This document shows, one piece after another, positions 43,059 to 51,006 of a stretch of 64,000 bases of DNA. Position numbers and translations under genes: made by a program. The notes under the pieces were generated by a model, which saw only the letters and a program-made list of their open reading frames with translations, was not told where the DNA came from and searched no databases. Source of the stretch: JANXQG01 sp963804375 (GTDB lineage: Bacteria; Planctomycetota; Planctomycetia; Pirellulales; Thermoguttaceae); assembly GCA_963804375.1 (NCBI GenBank), contig CAWDQE010000024.1, positions 159,802 to 223,801 of the forward strand, given 5' to 3'. Numbering within the stretch: the first letter of the stretch is position 1; each line of letters begins with the position of its first letter.

Positions 43059-43568
43059 ATGACAGAAGAACACCGACCGTTTGCTTCCATGATTATCCAC
43101 GATTACATCATTGATCACAGCGGTTTCGACTGGCCCAACCTGCTCAGCAATTGGGCATGGTTGCTGCCGGAAACGCTGACCGTCTGGATCATGAACCGCT
43201 TTGGCGACTTGTTCGTGGTGCTGGACGACGGCACGGTCCACATGCTCAACGTCGGCTGCGGGTCGCTGAAGAAGGTCGCGGAAAGTCGCGATGATTTTGG
43301 CGTGCTACTCGATGAGGGCGACAACGCGAACGTATGGCTCATGATTCCGCTGGTAGACGAGCTAGTTGCGTCTGGAATGACGTTGCAGCCTGGTCAGTGT
43401 TATTGCTTCCGGCAGCCGCCGGTGCTCGGCGGCAATTATACGCTGGAAAACGTGGGCATGCTCCCGGTCCACGATTATTATGCCGGCTACGGTTCCATCC
43501 ACCGGCAAATTAGCGACTTGCCGGATGGTTCACAGGTTGTAATCGAGATCAAGAACAAGCCGCAGTAG
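43059..43568 (+). CDS. DUF1851 / Tdi1-like immunity-type protein
   Basis: 169 residues. The C-terminal half (LQPGQCYCFRQPPVLGGNYT, ENVGMLPVHDYYAGYGSIHR) matches the DUF1851 pattern (GxCYxFxxPPxLGGxYxxEN), found in T6SS immunity protein Tdi1 and many polymorphic-toxin immunity genes. The N-terminal half is acidic and aromatic (FGDLFVVLDDGTVHMLNVGC). No toxin gene is visible beside it. Orphan immunity genes of this kind may protect against toxins of competitors. Confidence 0.75.
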   Translation: MTEEHRPFASMIIHDYIIDHSGFDWPNLLSNWAWLLPETLTVWIMNRFGDLFVVLDDGTVHMLNVGCGSLKKVAESRDDFGVLLDEGDNANVWLMIPLVDELVASGMTLQPGQCYCFRQPPVLGGNYTLENVGMLPVHDYYAGYGSIHRQISDLPDGSQVVIEIKNKPQ

Positions 43569-43840
43569 CGTTGCGACTAATGCTATGGGCAATTTTCATC
43601 TTGTTATCAAAGTCTTCTGGCTTCCCACGACGCCTTCCCCATCGCTGCGATGCCTGCCGTGGGCGAGGATGCCAGACGCCGGTACGCTATCGGCATCCCC
43701 TGCCTCTTCAGCAGCATCGAAGTCCCCACGTCAGGTTAGTCGAGATGCCTCCCGCGATCTCCGCACGCACCCGGCTTGGCTGGCGTCGCCTGGTTGCTCG
43801 GGTCCCCGAAAAGAGATTGCTCCTACCATCACGCACGCCC

Positions 43841-43910
43841 AGCCCCATACCGCAGCCCACGCCGGCGTCCTATAATCAGCGCGACGCGGGTCGCTCCGTG
43901 TGGGGAGGCG
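43841..43910 (+). repeat. 70-bp promoter-containing repeat, copy 1 of 2
   Basis: GCCCCATACCGCAGCCC, then CGCCGGCGTCCTATAATCAG, a GACGCGGG block and GCTCCGTG. TATAAT is at 43871-43876. Almost the same sequence recurs at 46155-46231. It precedes a truncated gene at 43940. The gap 43569-43939 has no other feature. Confidence 0.7.
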
Positions 43911-43939
43911 TCGAGGCACCGCTTGGAGAGGACTAGGCC

Positions 43940-44203
43940 ATGTCGGTTAATCCATACCGGTCATCTCATCATCAAATTCTCTCTGCTTCCCAGCCCCCTG
44001 CGAATCTCGCCCACACTAGCCCCGCAAGCCCGATCAAGCTTCCTGCGTCGTCCCCGGGTTGTCGATGCCAAGGCAGCCGCCCGTCAAGCCATGACACGCC
44101 AACGCCAGACAAAAGCAACCAGGCTCAACACGCCGGCGCCGAGAAGAGACAACGTGCCAGGCTCGGGAAGGGTAGCAACATAACCGTGATAGACTTCCGA
44201 TGA
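43940..44203 (+). pseudogene. Truncated gene with planctomycete NPYxSS N-terminus
   Basis: The first 35 residues (MSVNPYRSSHHQILSASQPP) have the Asn-Pro-Tyr-x-Ser start typical of planctomycete membrane proteins. The frame then runs into the convergent PEP-CTERM gene and loses sense, with no membrane helix. So the 3' part was replaced by the neighbouring gene. A TATAAT promoter segment stands 64 bp upstream. Confidence 0.5.
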
Positions 44204-45026
44204 ATCCCAATAGGCTCCTACAATAGTGCTGCCAGAGATGCCCCAGACTTCGTTAATTGTCACTCCCAGCGGATCATCTATCGTCGTAAAAGTGGAACCA
44301 TTGTAGAGAAAGCCGTGCTCGTTGCCTGAACGGTCCGTATAGGTCCCCACGATATCACTGCCGGAAATACCGAGAGGTTCAGTGTCAATTAATGTTAGTG
44401 GATCATCGATAGTCGTATACGTGGAGCCATTATACAGAAACCCGTGTTCATAATTCGCGGAGTCCCAATAGACTCCAACGATATTACTGCCAGAGATGCC
44501 AGTCGCTGCGGTGCCGTGTACCCCCAACGGATCATCTATCGTCCTATAGCTGGAGCCATTGTACAAGAAGCCATTATCATCTATGCCAAATGCAGCTTCG
44601 TTGCTGTAGTAACCAACGATGTCACCTCCGAAGACGCCGAACGCGACAGTACCGTTTGGTGCCAACGGATCGGATATGGTCGAGTAAGTAGAGCCATTGT
44701 AGAGAAAGCCGTGGAGACCGCCTGATGAGTCGTGATAGCTACCAACGATATCGCTTCCAGAGATGCCCAGGGCGCTTGTTTGAGTTCCCAGCGGATCCTG
44801 TAACGTCGTATAAGTAGAGCCGTTGTAGAGAAACCCGGATGAATAATTGTAAACACCAACAATACTGCTGCCAGAGACGCCGCGCGCAATCGTGCCATCG
44901 ACTGCCAACGGGTCGTCTAGCGTTGTAAACGTGATGGCATCTACGCGGCTGAGCACAACTGCCAAGCCCAATCGAAACTGCGATCAGATAGACGGCTGGG
45001 ATAGTATTATGGATTGGGGTCACCAT
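44084..45026 (-). CDS. PEP-CTERM protein with internal repeats, frameshifted signal peptide
   Basis: The ATG at 45026 has AGGAGAG upstream and starts a signal peptide (TPIHNTIPAVYLIAVSI). One extra A at about 44972 shifts the frame; removing it joins GLAVVLSRVDA and the mature protein, which otherwise starts from a TTG at 44971. Five or six repeats of about 41 residues follow (HGFLYNGSTYTTIDDP, GISGSDIVGTY), probably blades of a beta-propeller-like HAF repeat. The end is LPEPGTLSLLGAGVLSLVAF plus RWR, a PEP-CTERM sorting tail for exosortase processing. Confidence 0.85.
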
Positions 45027-45224
45027 GGTCTCTCCTTTGATGCATCGCGGCAAAACCGACCATACTTTGAACTCTTAAACTCTCTCCAAGCGAGAATCCG
45101 TCATGGCCGAACGATCAGCCGGGACGGGCTACCGCCTGCAAAAGGAGAACAAGGCACCCAAGAAATGAACGAACGCACGTCCCTTGTGGGGCCGTCCTTT
45201 CGTTCGATGGCGGGTGTCCATAAG

Positions 45225-45276
45225 GCAACGAGATAAGGACAACAGTCCTCGCGGGACCGTCAAGTCGTCTCGTTGC
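45225..45276. other. Nested inverted repeat in a 558-bp gap
   Basis: GCAACGAGA (45225-45233) pairs with TCTCGTTGC (45268-45276); inside, AGGAC (45236-45240) pairs with GTCCT (45245-45249). The gap 45027-45584 between the divergent PEP-CTERM and 45585 genes has no gene. The element could be a protein-binding site or part of an RNA. Confidence 0.35.
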
Positions 45277-45508
45277 GAACGCTGCCTGCTGGTGGGGCCA
45301 GAGTTGATGAAGAACTGAGGGCGATTATGCACCTGGCCGGAATGCGTGTCAAGCATTTCCCGCGTAAGAGCACGGAAGTGACCCGTTTGGGGTAGAAGAC
45401 AGTCGCGGAAATGCCCCAAGTAGGTTATTCGAGGCTGCCATAGCGTGGTCCCCGTGGCTTGCATCGCGGGGAGCCCAGCTTGGCCTTTGCGTGTTCCTGC
45501 CGCCTTGC

Positions 45509-45538
45509 TTGCCAAGGCAGTACGGCCGGGGGTACGAT
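45509..45538 (+). promoter_or_regulatory. Promoter-like sequence before 45585 gene
   Basis: TTGCCA (45509-45514), 18 bp GC-rich spacer, TACGAT (45533-45538). Confidence 0.5.
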
Positions 45539-45584
45539 GATCGCGTGGCGAGAATGTTCTTCTCTTCGACAACAGGAGGACCGT

Positions 45585-46148
45585 ATGATCCGTCGTATCT
45601 TCTTACTTTGCGTGGTCGGGCTTCTCGTTTCTTTGGCGACCGTGGTTGCGGCTGCCGAACCGCCGTCGAAGGCGAGCAACGATGTAGCCGCTGAACTCAA
45701 AGCCGCCCAAGCTGAACAAGTCAAAACGTTGACCCAACTTGTGGAAGTGCTGACGGCACAGTACAAGACCGGCACAGTCGATTTCGCTCAGTTTGCGTCT
45801 GCCGAAGCCGAATTGTGTAACGCCCAGTTGGACGCGACGGATGGTCTTGAGAAAAGGATCGCTCTGCTGACGAGGCAGCTCGACAGGGCGAGCGATGTGC
45901 TTAAACTTGCGGAGGCGAGATTGGCTGCCGGGACAGTAGCCGAAGCAGATGTCTTCCGGGCGAAGTCACAATACCTCGATATCAGAATCAAATTGCTGCG
46001 TGAAAAGAATAAGAAGTCGCCGACCAATCCGGCAGGAATTCGGCCTCTCGGGAGTCACCTGAAGGTGGACGAGCACGGTATTATCTGGGATGGTGAAAAA
46101 CCGGTTGGCACTTGGGGCCTCGATGCAGAACCAAACCCTGCTCGCTGA
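45585..46148 (+). CDS. Secreted coiled-coil protein, TolC-helix-like
   Basis: 187 residues from ATG 45585 (AGGAGG upstream). Signal peptide (about 1-24), then a long helical hairpin: LTAQYKTGTVDFAQFASAEA and LKLAEARLAAGTVAEADVFR, the YxxGxVxxxxxxxAE pattern seen in TolC-type outer membrane efflux proteins and in many short planctomycete proteins. It is much shorter than TolC (over 400). A C-terminal beta segment (HGIIWDGEKPVGTWG) follows. Probably periplasmic; role unknown. Confidence 0.75.
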   Translation: MIRRIFLLCVVGLLVSLATVVAAAEPPSKASNDVAAELKAAQAEQVKTLTQLVEVLTAQYKTGTVDFAQFASAEAELCNAQLDATDGLEKRIALLTRQLDRASDVLKLAEARLAAGTVAEADVFRAKSQYLDIRIKLLREKNKKSPTNPAGIRPLGSHLKVDEHGIIWDGEKPVGTWGLDAEPNPAR

Positions 46149-46154
46149 CTCGCA

Positions 46155-46231
46155 GATCCGCCCCATACCGCAGCCCCCGCCGGCGTCCTATAATCAGCGG
46201 TAGCTCGACGCGGGCTGCTCCGTGCGGGGCG
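46155..46231 (+). repeat. Promoter-containing repeat, copy 2 of 2
   Basis: Matches 43841-43910 except for a short insertion after ATCAGCG. TATAAT lies at 46189-46194, 80 bp before the next gene. Confidence 0.7.
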
Positions 46232-46274
46232 GCGGTTGAGCAACTTAACTCGGGCACACGACTTCCAGATTTCC

Positions 46275-46643
46275 ATGGCTTACCTTCAGCGTATCGACGG
46301 CATCTGGGGGCTCCCGCGATTCCATCTGCGTTGCTCCTGCGGCTTCCAGACCGAGGCCGCACCGGTGGGCTTCATGGCCGAAGCGTGTCGCGGCGGCCGC
46401 GATAGTTGGTCGGTCGCCTGGTACGATGCCGAGGCACGCAGGCTACGCCATGAGGTCTTTGCCGTTTCTCTTGATGCTGTCTTGCATCGGGAGGCTGAAC
46501 GCTGGCGTGATGAGGAAGTCGTGCCGCACATCCGAAAGCTCTATGGTAATTGCTTTTTGTCGATACCGGACGAGGCAGTCGAGACAGATCTTCCCTGTCC
46601 AGGATGTTGCGTGCGGAATCTGATCCAGGAGCCGGTCGCCTGA
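46275..46643 (+). CDS. Small Cys-containing soluble protein, unknown
   Basis: 122 residues from ATG 46275. LRCSCGF near residue 20 and CPGCC near residue 110 could together bind zinc. The middle has SWSVAWYDAEARRLRHEVFA and a helical stretch. No family recognised. The promoter repeat upstream gives it its own transcript. Confidence 0.62.
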   Translation: MAYLQRIDGIWGLPRFHLRCSCGFQTEAAPVGFMAEACRGGRDSWSVAWYDAEARRLRHEVFAVSLDAVLHREAERWRDEEVVPHIRKLYGNCFLSIPDEAVETDLPCPGCCVRNLIQEPVA

Positions 46644-47501
46644 AGAGCCTTAACGCTAGTGTGTGTGGCGGCCACCGTGCTCCGCGAGACCATGCGATTT
46701 CCTTTCGGCTTCGTGACCAGTTCGGCACGTACGATTCCAACGTCGTCTGGCTGATGCCCGATTGTCTGGCGACGTTGACGGCCAAGAGCATTCGCATTCG
46801 CGTCGCTCGAAGCCACGGCAAGTGAAAGTGAAGACGGCCAGCCCCATTACAAGACGCAACCCAGCCGCGATCGGTAACGTCCCTGTCGTCCGTGACGCCG
46901 CTCAGTACGCCGACTCCCATCAGCCCCATTTGCAGCTGACCGCCTCTGCCGACCCCGCGAGCCTCAAATGAGGCAATCGCAGCCCTTCTGGTGCATATGT
47001 CATATAGCAATAGGTGGTATGTTTGCACTCGAATAGATGGTCACAAGCCCCACTACAAGACGTGCTCTGGGGCACAATCCAGCCGTATCGCAGATCCTGC
47101 CAGTCACCATTACATACTGTCACCGGTGCCCGCAGCATCGCCAGCCGCAACGCGAATGCCGGCGGCAGCTTGTCCTTATCGCCAAGTCGCCGCTTTGCGT
47201 CGCTGAGCCCGGCCAACCCCACAAGCAAGGTAAACCGCCGACACCGCCGCGATCCGCAACCCGCGAATTCCCCGCGAAAACCGAGGACTTTCGGCCGCCC
47301 CACTCCAACGGGTTGTTGTCCGGGAGAGGACAGGTTGGCGGCGGCGAGCTAGTGCGTGGCTGGCGGCGATAGTGGTGGCCAGTTGCTCGTGCCTGGAGGC
47401 GGAAGTAGAATGCGGCGTGAAGCGGTGAACCTTCGTTTCTTTCGCCTTGGTAGCCTTGTTTGACCATTGGGGCACGACTGCTGTAGGTCCTGCTGCGACC
47501 T
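46644..47501. other. 858-bp stretch without a recognisable gene
   Basis: Open frames exist but none has family resemblance, a signal peptide or good ribosome site. A promoter-like TTGCTC (47383-47388), 17 bp, TAGAAT (47406-47411) stands before the 47502 gene. AGCCCCATTACAAGACGCAA (about 46850) and AGCCCCACTACAAGACGTGC (about 47045) share 17 bp of sequence, an imperfect repeat without meaning to me. Confidence 0.45.
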
Positions 47502-47990
47502 GTGATTACGAAGCGAATCAACACGCGTCGCTGGTTCTTGACCGTCATAGCTTGGGACGGCATCCTGCCCGCCTTTGTCGTGCTCGTGCCGAGTCTTTTT
47601 GTCGCTCTGGCCCCAAACGGCCGCAGTGCGGCGATTGAATACTCGGTAATGACTATTCCGTTTATTGCGTTTTTCATTCGAATTGCGATCGGCGTTCGTC
47701 ACATCACGCTGAACAGTTGCAGCGAGGCGGTCTCGGCATTCCAGTTCTTTGTCTTTCTCATTGGAATCGTCGTCTTGCTCTCGCTTGACGGCGAGTTGAT
47801 AATCGCCATCCACGCAGGAGTCCAGGCAGTTGTCACTAACTCGGACGACACGATCTGGTTGGTGGCCATGTTCCTGGTGTATTTGGCAGCGATGGTTGTC
47901 GCGATGTTCCCAGGGCAAGAACCGTTCGATGCCACAACTCCAAAGGGTAATCGAGCCGTGGAGATCGATTCGCCAAGATATGAGTCGTAA
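47502..47990 (+). CDS. Integral membrane protein, unknown
   Basis: 162 residues starting at GTG 47502. Four membrane segments (about 12-37, 44-64, 80-100, 116-140). The N-terminus is basic (TKRINTRRW), so it should stay in the cytoplasm. No known family. Its own promoter with TAGAAT is about 90 bp upstream. Confidence 0.62.
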   Translation: MITKRINTRRWFLTVIAWDGILPAFVVLVPSLFVALAPNGRSAAIEYSVMTIPFIAFFIRIAIGVRHITLNSCSEAVSAFQFFVFLIGIVVLLSLDGELIIAIHAGVQAVVTNSDDTIWLVAMFLVYLAAMVVAMFPGQEPFDATTPKGNRAVEIDSPRYES

Positions 47991-48068
47991 GGCCCATTGT
48001 CGTATAGTCGACCTCGGCGACCACTTGCCGCCATGCCGAACTGGTTTTTGGGTCGCCCCACCCGCTAC

Positions 48069-48094
48069 TTGACGCCGCCGGCCACGGCTATAAT
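48069..48094 (+). promoter_or_regulatory. TATAAT promoter segment, copy 1 of 3
   Basis: TTGACG (48069-48074), 14 bp, TATAAT (48089-48094). The same pair with the same 14-bp distance occurs at 48894 and 49276. The spacing is short for sigma70; the true -35 may be elsewhere. Confidence 0.5.
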
Positions 48095-48175
48095 CGGAGG
48101 ATCGACGGGTCCTGGAAGAACGCGGCGAACGATGTTTCGATGCGGTTTTGATTTGCATGCACAACGGAGGCAAGA

Positions 48176-49279
48176 ATGTTCGATCGTCTTACCCAAGTGT
48201 GTCTAGTCGCCCTTCTGGTGCTGTGGAGTGCTTCTGCTGCACTGGCCTTTCTTCCGTACGAGTGCGTTTCCGACATGTATTTGGACGATTTCAAGGAGTC
48301 GCCGCTGATCGTCATTGGGAGGGTCACGGCAATTGAGCGATACCGAACGAACGTGCCTCCTCGTATGAACGCCAAGCCCGACACGAAACAGTTCTTCTAC
48401 GTGGCAACGATCGCGGTCGGCCGCTCGTTAAAGGGCGACGCCAAACCCGGTCAAGAACTGCTGTTCTTTATGGGCTTCAGCGGGCTTCGAGAGGACGACA
48501 ACCTTCACTCGAGGATTCTGGTCGTTGCCAACACGCACTCGGGCTGGGATCTGGACGTGGACAATGCTTACCTGCTTTGTCTCCGCCGCACGGAATATCT
48601 TGAGGATAAGGCCCACGCCGAAGTACGCCGAGGCGGAGTCTGGCAGAATGCAGGCTTGGAGAAACGGGACGTGTGGGAACCAAGGTCCTGCCACAATAGC
48701 GTTCACAGGATTGCCTCCGGCCGCGATCCGGTCCATGTCAGCGTTTCCCTAGAACATCCCCGGTCCCGCTCGGAAAAGTGCGTGCCGCTGGACGCGTTCA
48801 TCACGGAGCTAAAAAAGGGGCGAATTCCCGCTAAGGAGGATAGAGCCTTGCCGCGGACGTTCTACGAACGAGAAACGGTAGCCCGCCCGGTAGTTGACGC
48901 CGCCCACCGCCGGTATAATCGACCGTGGCGACCCCGGCTGGCCCTGGAGAATATGGCATCGGGCATGCCAGGAGCCTGGATACGAGCAGCCCGAGAACCT
49001 GCTGATGGAGGTCTTGATATGCCCTATGGACTCATTCTTTGGCTCCTTTGTATCGGCCTAAGCTTCCACTATGTGGCCATGGCAAATGCCTCCGCTCGCT
49101 CCAAGGGCGTGGTCGGGTTCATCGTAGTTGCCTCCTTGCTGCTTGCGTGGCTGTATCCAAGGTGGTCTATCGTGGCCCTCGTGCTTCAATGGGCGGCAGC
49201 CATCTATGTGGCCGTTTACTACCAGGCACACGGATCGTGGCACGGTAGCCGCTTCACAAAACACCCACCCGGTAGTTGA
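48176..49279 (+). CDS. Secreted protein reading through into a second gene
   Basis: A 367-residue open frame with GGAGG before its ATG and a signal peptide (about 1-25). The first 235 residues form one domain (DDFKESPLIVIGRVTAIERY, GYxL-type strands, VDNAYLLCLRRTEYLED), like planctomycete proteins with a tissue-inhibitor-like OB fold, though this is only resemblance. Residues about 237-253 are translation of promoter copy 2 (RPVVDAAHRRYNRP). After residue 281 the frame is the separate membrane protein at 49019. The original stop appears lost. Confidence 0.68.
   Translation: MFDRLTQVCLVALLVLWSASAALAFLPYECVSDMYLDDFKESPLIVIGRVTAIERYRTNVPPRMNAKPDTKQFFYVATIAVGRSLKGDAKPGQELLFFMGFSGLREDDNLHSRILVVANTHSGWDLDVDNAYLLCLRRTEYLEDKAHAEVRRGGVWQNAGLEKRDVWEPRSCHNSVHRIASGRDPVHVSVSLEHPRSRSEKCVPLDAFITELKKGRIPAKEDRALPRTFYERETVARPVVDAAHRRYNRPWRPRLALENMASGMPGAWIRAAREPADGGLDMPYGLILWLLCIGLSFHYVAMANASARSKGVVGFIVVASLLLAWLYPRWSIVALVLQWAAAIYVAVYYQAHGSWHGSRFTKHPPGS
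48894..48919 (+). promoter_or_regulatory. TATAAT promoter segment, copy 2 of 3
   Basis: TTGACG, 14 bp, TATAAT (48914-48919), inside CCGGTAGTTGACGCCGCCCA and following bases, which recur at 49270-49305. It lies within the 48176 reading frame, 99 bp before the ATG at 49019. Confidence 0.55.
49019..49279 (+). CDS. Small membrane protein nested in a longer frame
   Basis: 86 residues from ATG 49019 with GGAGG eight bases upstream. Three membrane segments (PYGLILWLLCIGLSFHYVAM, about 30-46 and 50-66). It is in the same frame as the 48176 gene and shares its stop, whose TGA lies inside the -35-like TTGACG of the next promoter segment. Having its own promoter and ribosome site, it is probably an independent gene. 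Confidence 0.6.
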   Translation: MPYGLILWLLCIGLSFHYVAMANASARSKGVVGFIVVASLLLAWLYPRWSIVALVLQWAAAIYVAVYYQAHGSWHGSRFTKHPPGS

Positions 49280-49301
49280 CGCCGCTCACCGCCGGTATAA
49301 T
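49276..49301 (+). promoter_or_regulatory. TATAAT promoter segment, copy 3 of 3
   Basis: TTGACG (49276-49281), 14 bp, TATAAT (49296-49301). It precedes the SUKH-like gene by 115 bp. Confidence 0.55.
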
Positions 49302-49416
49302 CGACGGGAACGACGCCGTCTGGGCTTTGCATCGTATTTCGATCTTTGTTTCTGCCCGGCGGCAGCGTGAGGTCTTGTCGAGCAAGCGTGGCATCCCCAT
49401 CGACTGAATGTGATAT

Positions 49417-49893
49417 ATGATCGATCGTGCCGAGATCCATGCTCGCTTTGTTGCCCAGTTTGCGTTTGGTGATCGCCCGCTGCCATTCGGCGACGCCGAC
49501 CTTGATAGTATCGAGGTCGCCCTCGATACTGTTCTCCCAACAGCCTACCGCTGTTTCATGAAATCCTACGGATCGGTATACACGCCGTCGCTTCTTGATG
49601 AAATTGAGGAGCGAAACCTGGATTTCCCAGACTTCCACGAACTCTTCTCACCGTTGAAGGCTGTCGAGGGAACCACGGGCTACTGGTCAGCGGGCATGCC
49701 CGTACACCTGATCGGGTTTGGCAACGACTGTATGGGCAACATGTTCACGTTTGAACGCGTACAGCGTGGTAAAGAACGCCTTGACGACCAAGCGGTATTG
49801 TTCTTTGATCACGACTTCGTGGATGTCCGTAAGTTGACGGAGTCCTTTGACGCCCTCCTAGAATGGTATCTTGAGAATCTCCGAAAGGCTTGA
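49417..49893 (+). CDS. SUKH-family (SMI1/KNR4-like) immunity-type protein
   Basis: 158 residues. The N-terminal part DADLDSIEVALDTVLPTAYR followed by SYGSV is the SMI1/KNR4 signature (I...E..LG..LP..Y..FL...NG). Then SAGMPVHLIGFGNDCMGNMF and a C-terminal helix (SFDALLEWYLENL) complete the fold. SUKH proteins are frequent immunity proteins of contact-dependent and other polymorphic toxins. No toxin gene adjoins. Expressed from the TATAAT segment upstream. Confidence 0.82.
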   Translation: MIDRAEIHARFVAQFAFGDRPLPFGDADLDSIEVALDTVLPTAYRCFMKSYGSVYTPSLLDEIEERNLDFPDFHELFSPLKAVEGTTGYWSAGMPVHLIGFGNDCMGNMFTFERVQRGKERLDDQAVLFFDHDFVDVRKLTESFDALLEWYLENLRKA

Positions 49894-49973
49894 TAGAACG
49901 AGCCTGGGCACTACGCCCGCCGGAGTGCCAAGCACCGAGATCGGCTGGTGGATCGACAGGGCAAGGATTACGG

Positions 49974-50041
49974 TGCAACCATATTGGGTTATGCCGTAAA
50001 CGCCAAACGGTTTATTCCCATCCTCGGTGCTCCGAGTATAA
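49974..50041 (+). repeat. Duplicated upstream block (partner of 17929-17995)
   Basis: AACCATATTGGGTTATGCC and ACGCCAAACGGTTTAT match the block before the 18055 gene. A TATAAT lies at about 50036-50041. Confidence 0.6.
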
Positions 50042-50143
50042 TGGCTGTCAGCCAGATCCCTACTTATCTCAGCAGCACTCGAATCCTTGGGCGTACAAGG
50101 AACTAAATAGTCGTGTGACCTCTTGCATTTAGGAACCGGTGCC

Positions 50144-50344
50144 ATGGAAACAAAACTCTTAGGCGAAGATCTGGATTTCTTGGCGTGGGGCGTGTGCCCC
50201 GAGTGTGGCGAGTCTTATCACATCATTCGATACGATGACTCGCACTACGGGTGCGAGTGCGGCTGGACATTTACCGTCTCGGACGGTGAGGTGTTCGCGT
50301 CGAACGAGGCGGCAGATGAGACGAAGTTCGACGTGTTTGCCTAA
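50144..50344 (+). CDS. Small zinc-ribbon protein (copy 2)
   Basis: 66 residues from ATG 50144 with TTAGGAACC upstream. CPECG and CECGW supply four Cys for one zinc. Paralogue of the 18055 protein with the same length and motif spacing. Function unknown; the pair probably arose by a segmental duplication including the promoter. Confidence 0.78.
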   Translation: METKLLGEDLDFLAWGVCPECGESYHIIRYDDSHYGCECGWTFTVSDGEVFASNEAADETKFDVFA

Positions 50345-50520
50345 CGGTGTTCCGTCGTGCCTGCCAGAACAGCAAAGACAGACCCATTTGCCGCTACGTT
50401 TGGAATATTCACTATGCGTGCCATATCAGCGAGGCTTTGCCTGCGACTTGCAGCTTGCCCTGCCGGTTCTTTGGGTAATAATTCTCTGTCGATTCCTAAC
50501 ACGGAAGTGGAGGTAGAAAA

Positions 50521-51006
50521 ATGGCAAAGAAACGCGAGGTCAACAAAGCCAAGGCAGTTCGTGATTACCTGAAGTCCCAGCCTGATGCCATGAGTGGAGA
50601 AGTCGCTAAGGCATTGAATAAGCAAGGCATCGACATCACGTCTCGTCATGTCTCCGCCATCTATTCCAAGCTCAACAAGACGAACAAACTGAAGCCGGGA
50701 CAGAAACGATGCCCGAGTTGCGGAGCGTCGGTCGCAGGTCCGAGAACGAAAACCTGCCCGAAGTGCGGTCACGAGTTCAACGGAACGCGGGTCAAAGCCC
50801 CTGTTGCCGTCGCTGCACCACCGGCACCGGCAGCCATCGCCACGCCGACGAAGCCCAACGGCACGATCACCCTGGAGGAGATCAAGAAGGTCGCCGCCAC
50901 GGTGAAGGCCCTCGGCGGTTTCCAGAAGATGACCGAGGTGCTGGAGGTCATCAAGGAGGCCGGCGGCGTGAAGAAGTTCAAGGACCTGGCGGAAGCCATC
51001 GAGTGA
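50521..51006 (+). CDS. HTH plus zinc-ribbon protein
   Basis: 161 residues. The N-terminal winged-helix-like domain (KAVRDYLKSQPDAMSGEVAK, ITSRHVSAIYSKLN) precedes a zinc ribbon (CPSCGAS...CPKCGHEF, about 61-82), an Ala/Pro linker and a C-terminal helical domain (EEIKKVAATVKALGGFQKMT, EVIKEAGGVKKFKDLAEAIE). This layout occurs in planctomycete putative DNA-binding proteins of unknown role. GGAGG precedes the ATG. A frameshifted copy of its 3' end lies at 52926-53017. Confidence 0.78.
   Translation: MAKKREVNKAKAVRDYLKSQPDAMSGEVAKALNKQGIDITSRHVSAIYSKLNKTNKLKPGQKRCPSCGASVAGPRTKTCPKCGHEFNGTRVKAPVAVAAPPAPAAIATPTKPNGTITLEEIKKVAATVKALGGFQKMTEVLEVIKEAGGVKKFKDLAEAIE

Noticed and set aside
44084..44960. 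Regular repeats that might be CRISPR or satellite DNA
   Set aside because: They encode the repeated HGFLYNGSTY segments of a PEP-CTERM protein in one frame.
46550..46825. Open frame after the Cys-containing gene
   Set aside because: Starts inside the 46275 gene in another frame and has no protein-like features apart from a basic tail.
46850..47065. Two similar 17-bp stretches (AGCCCCAyTACAAGACG) as a repeat array
   Set aside because: Only two imperfect copies, irregular spacing, no flanking structure.
31045..49416. Integron attC sites between the orphan genes
   Set aside because: Shared segments are promoter-like and on the 5' side; I saw no attC-like bulged hairpins with conserved R and L boxes and no integron integrase.
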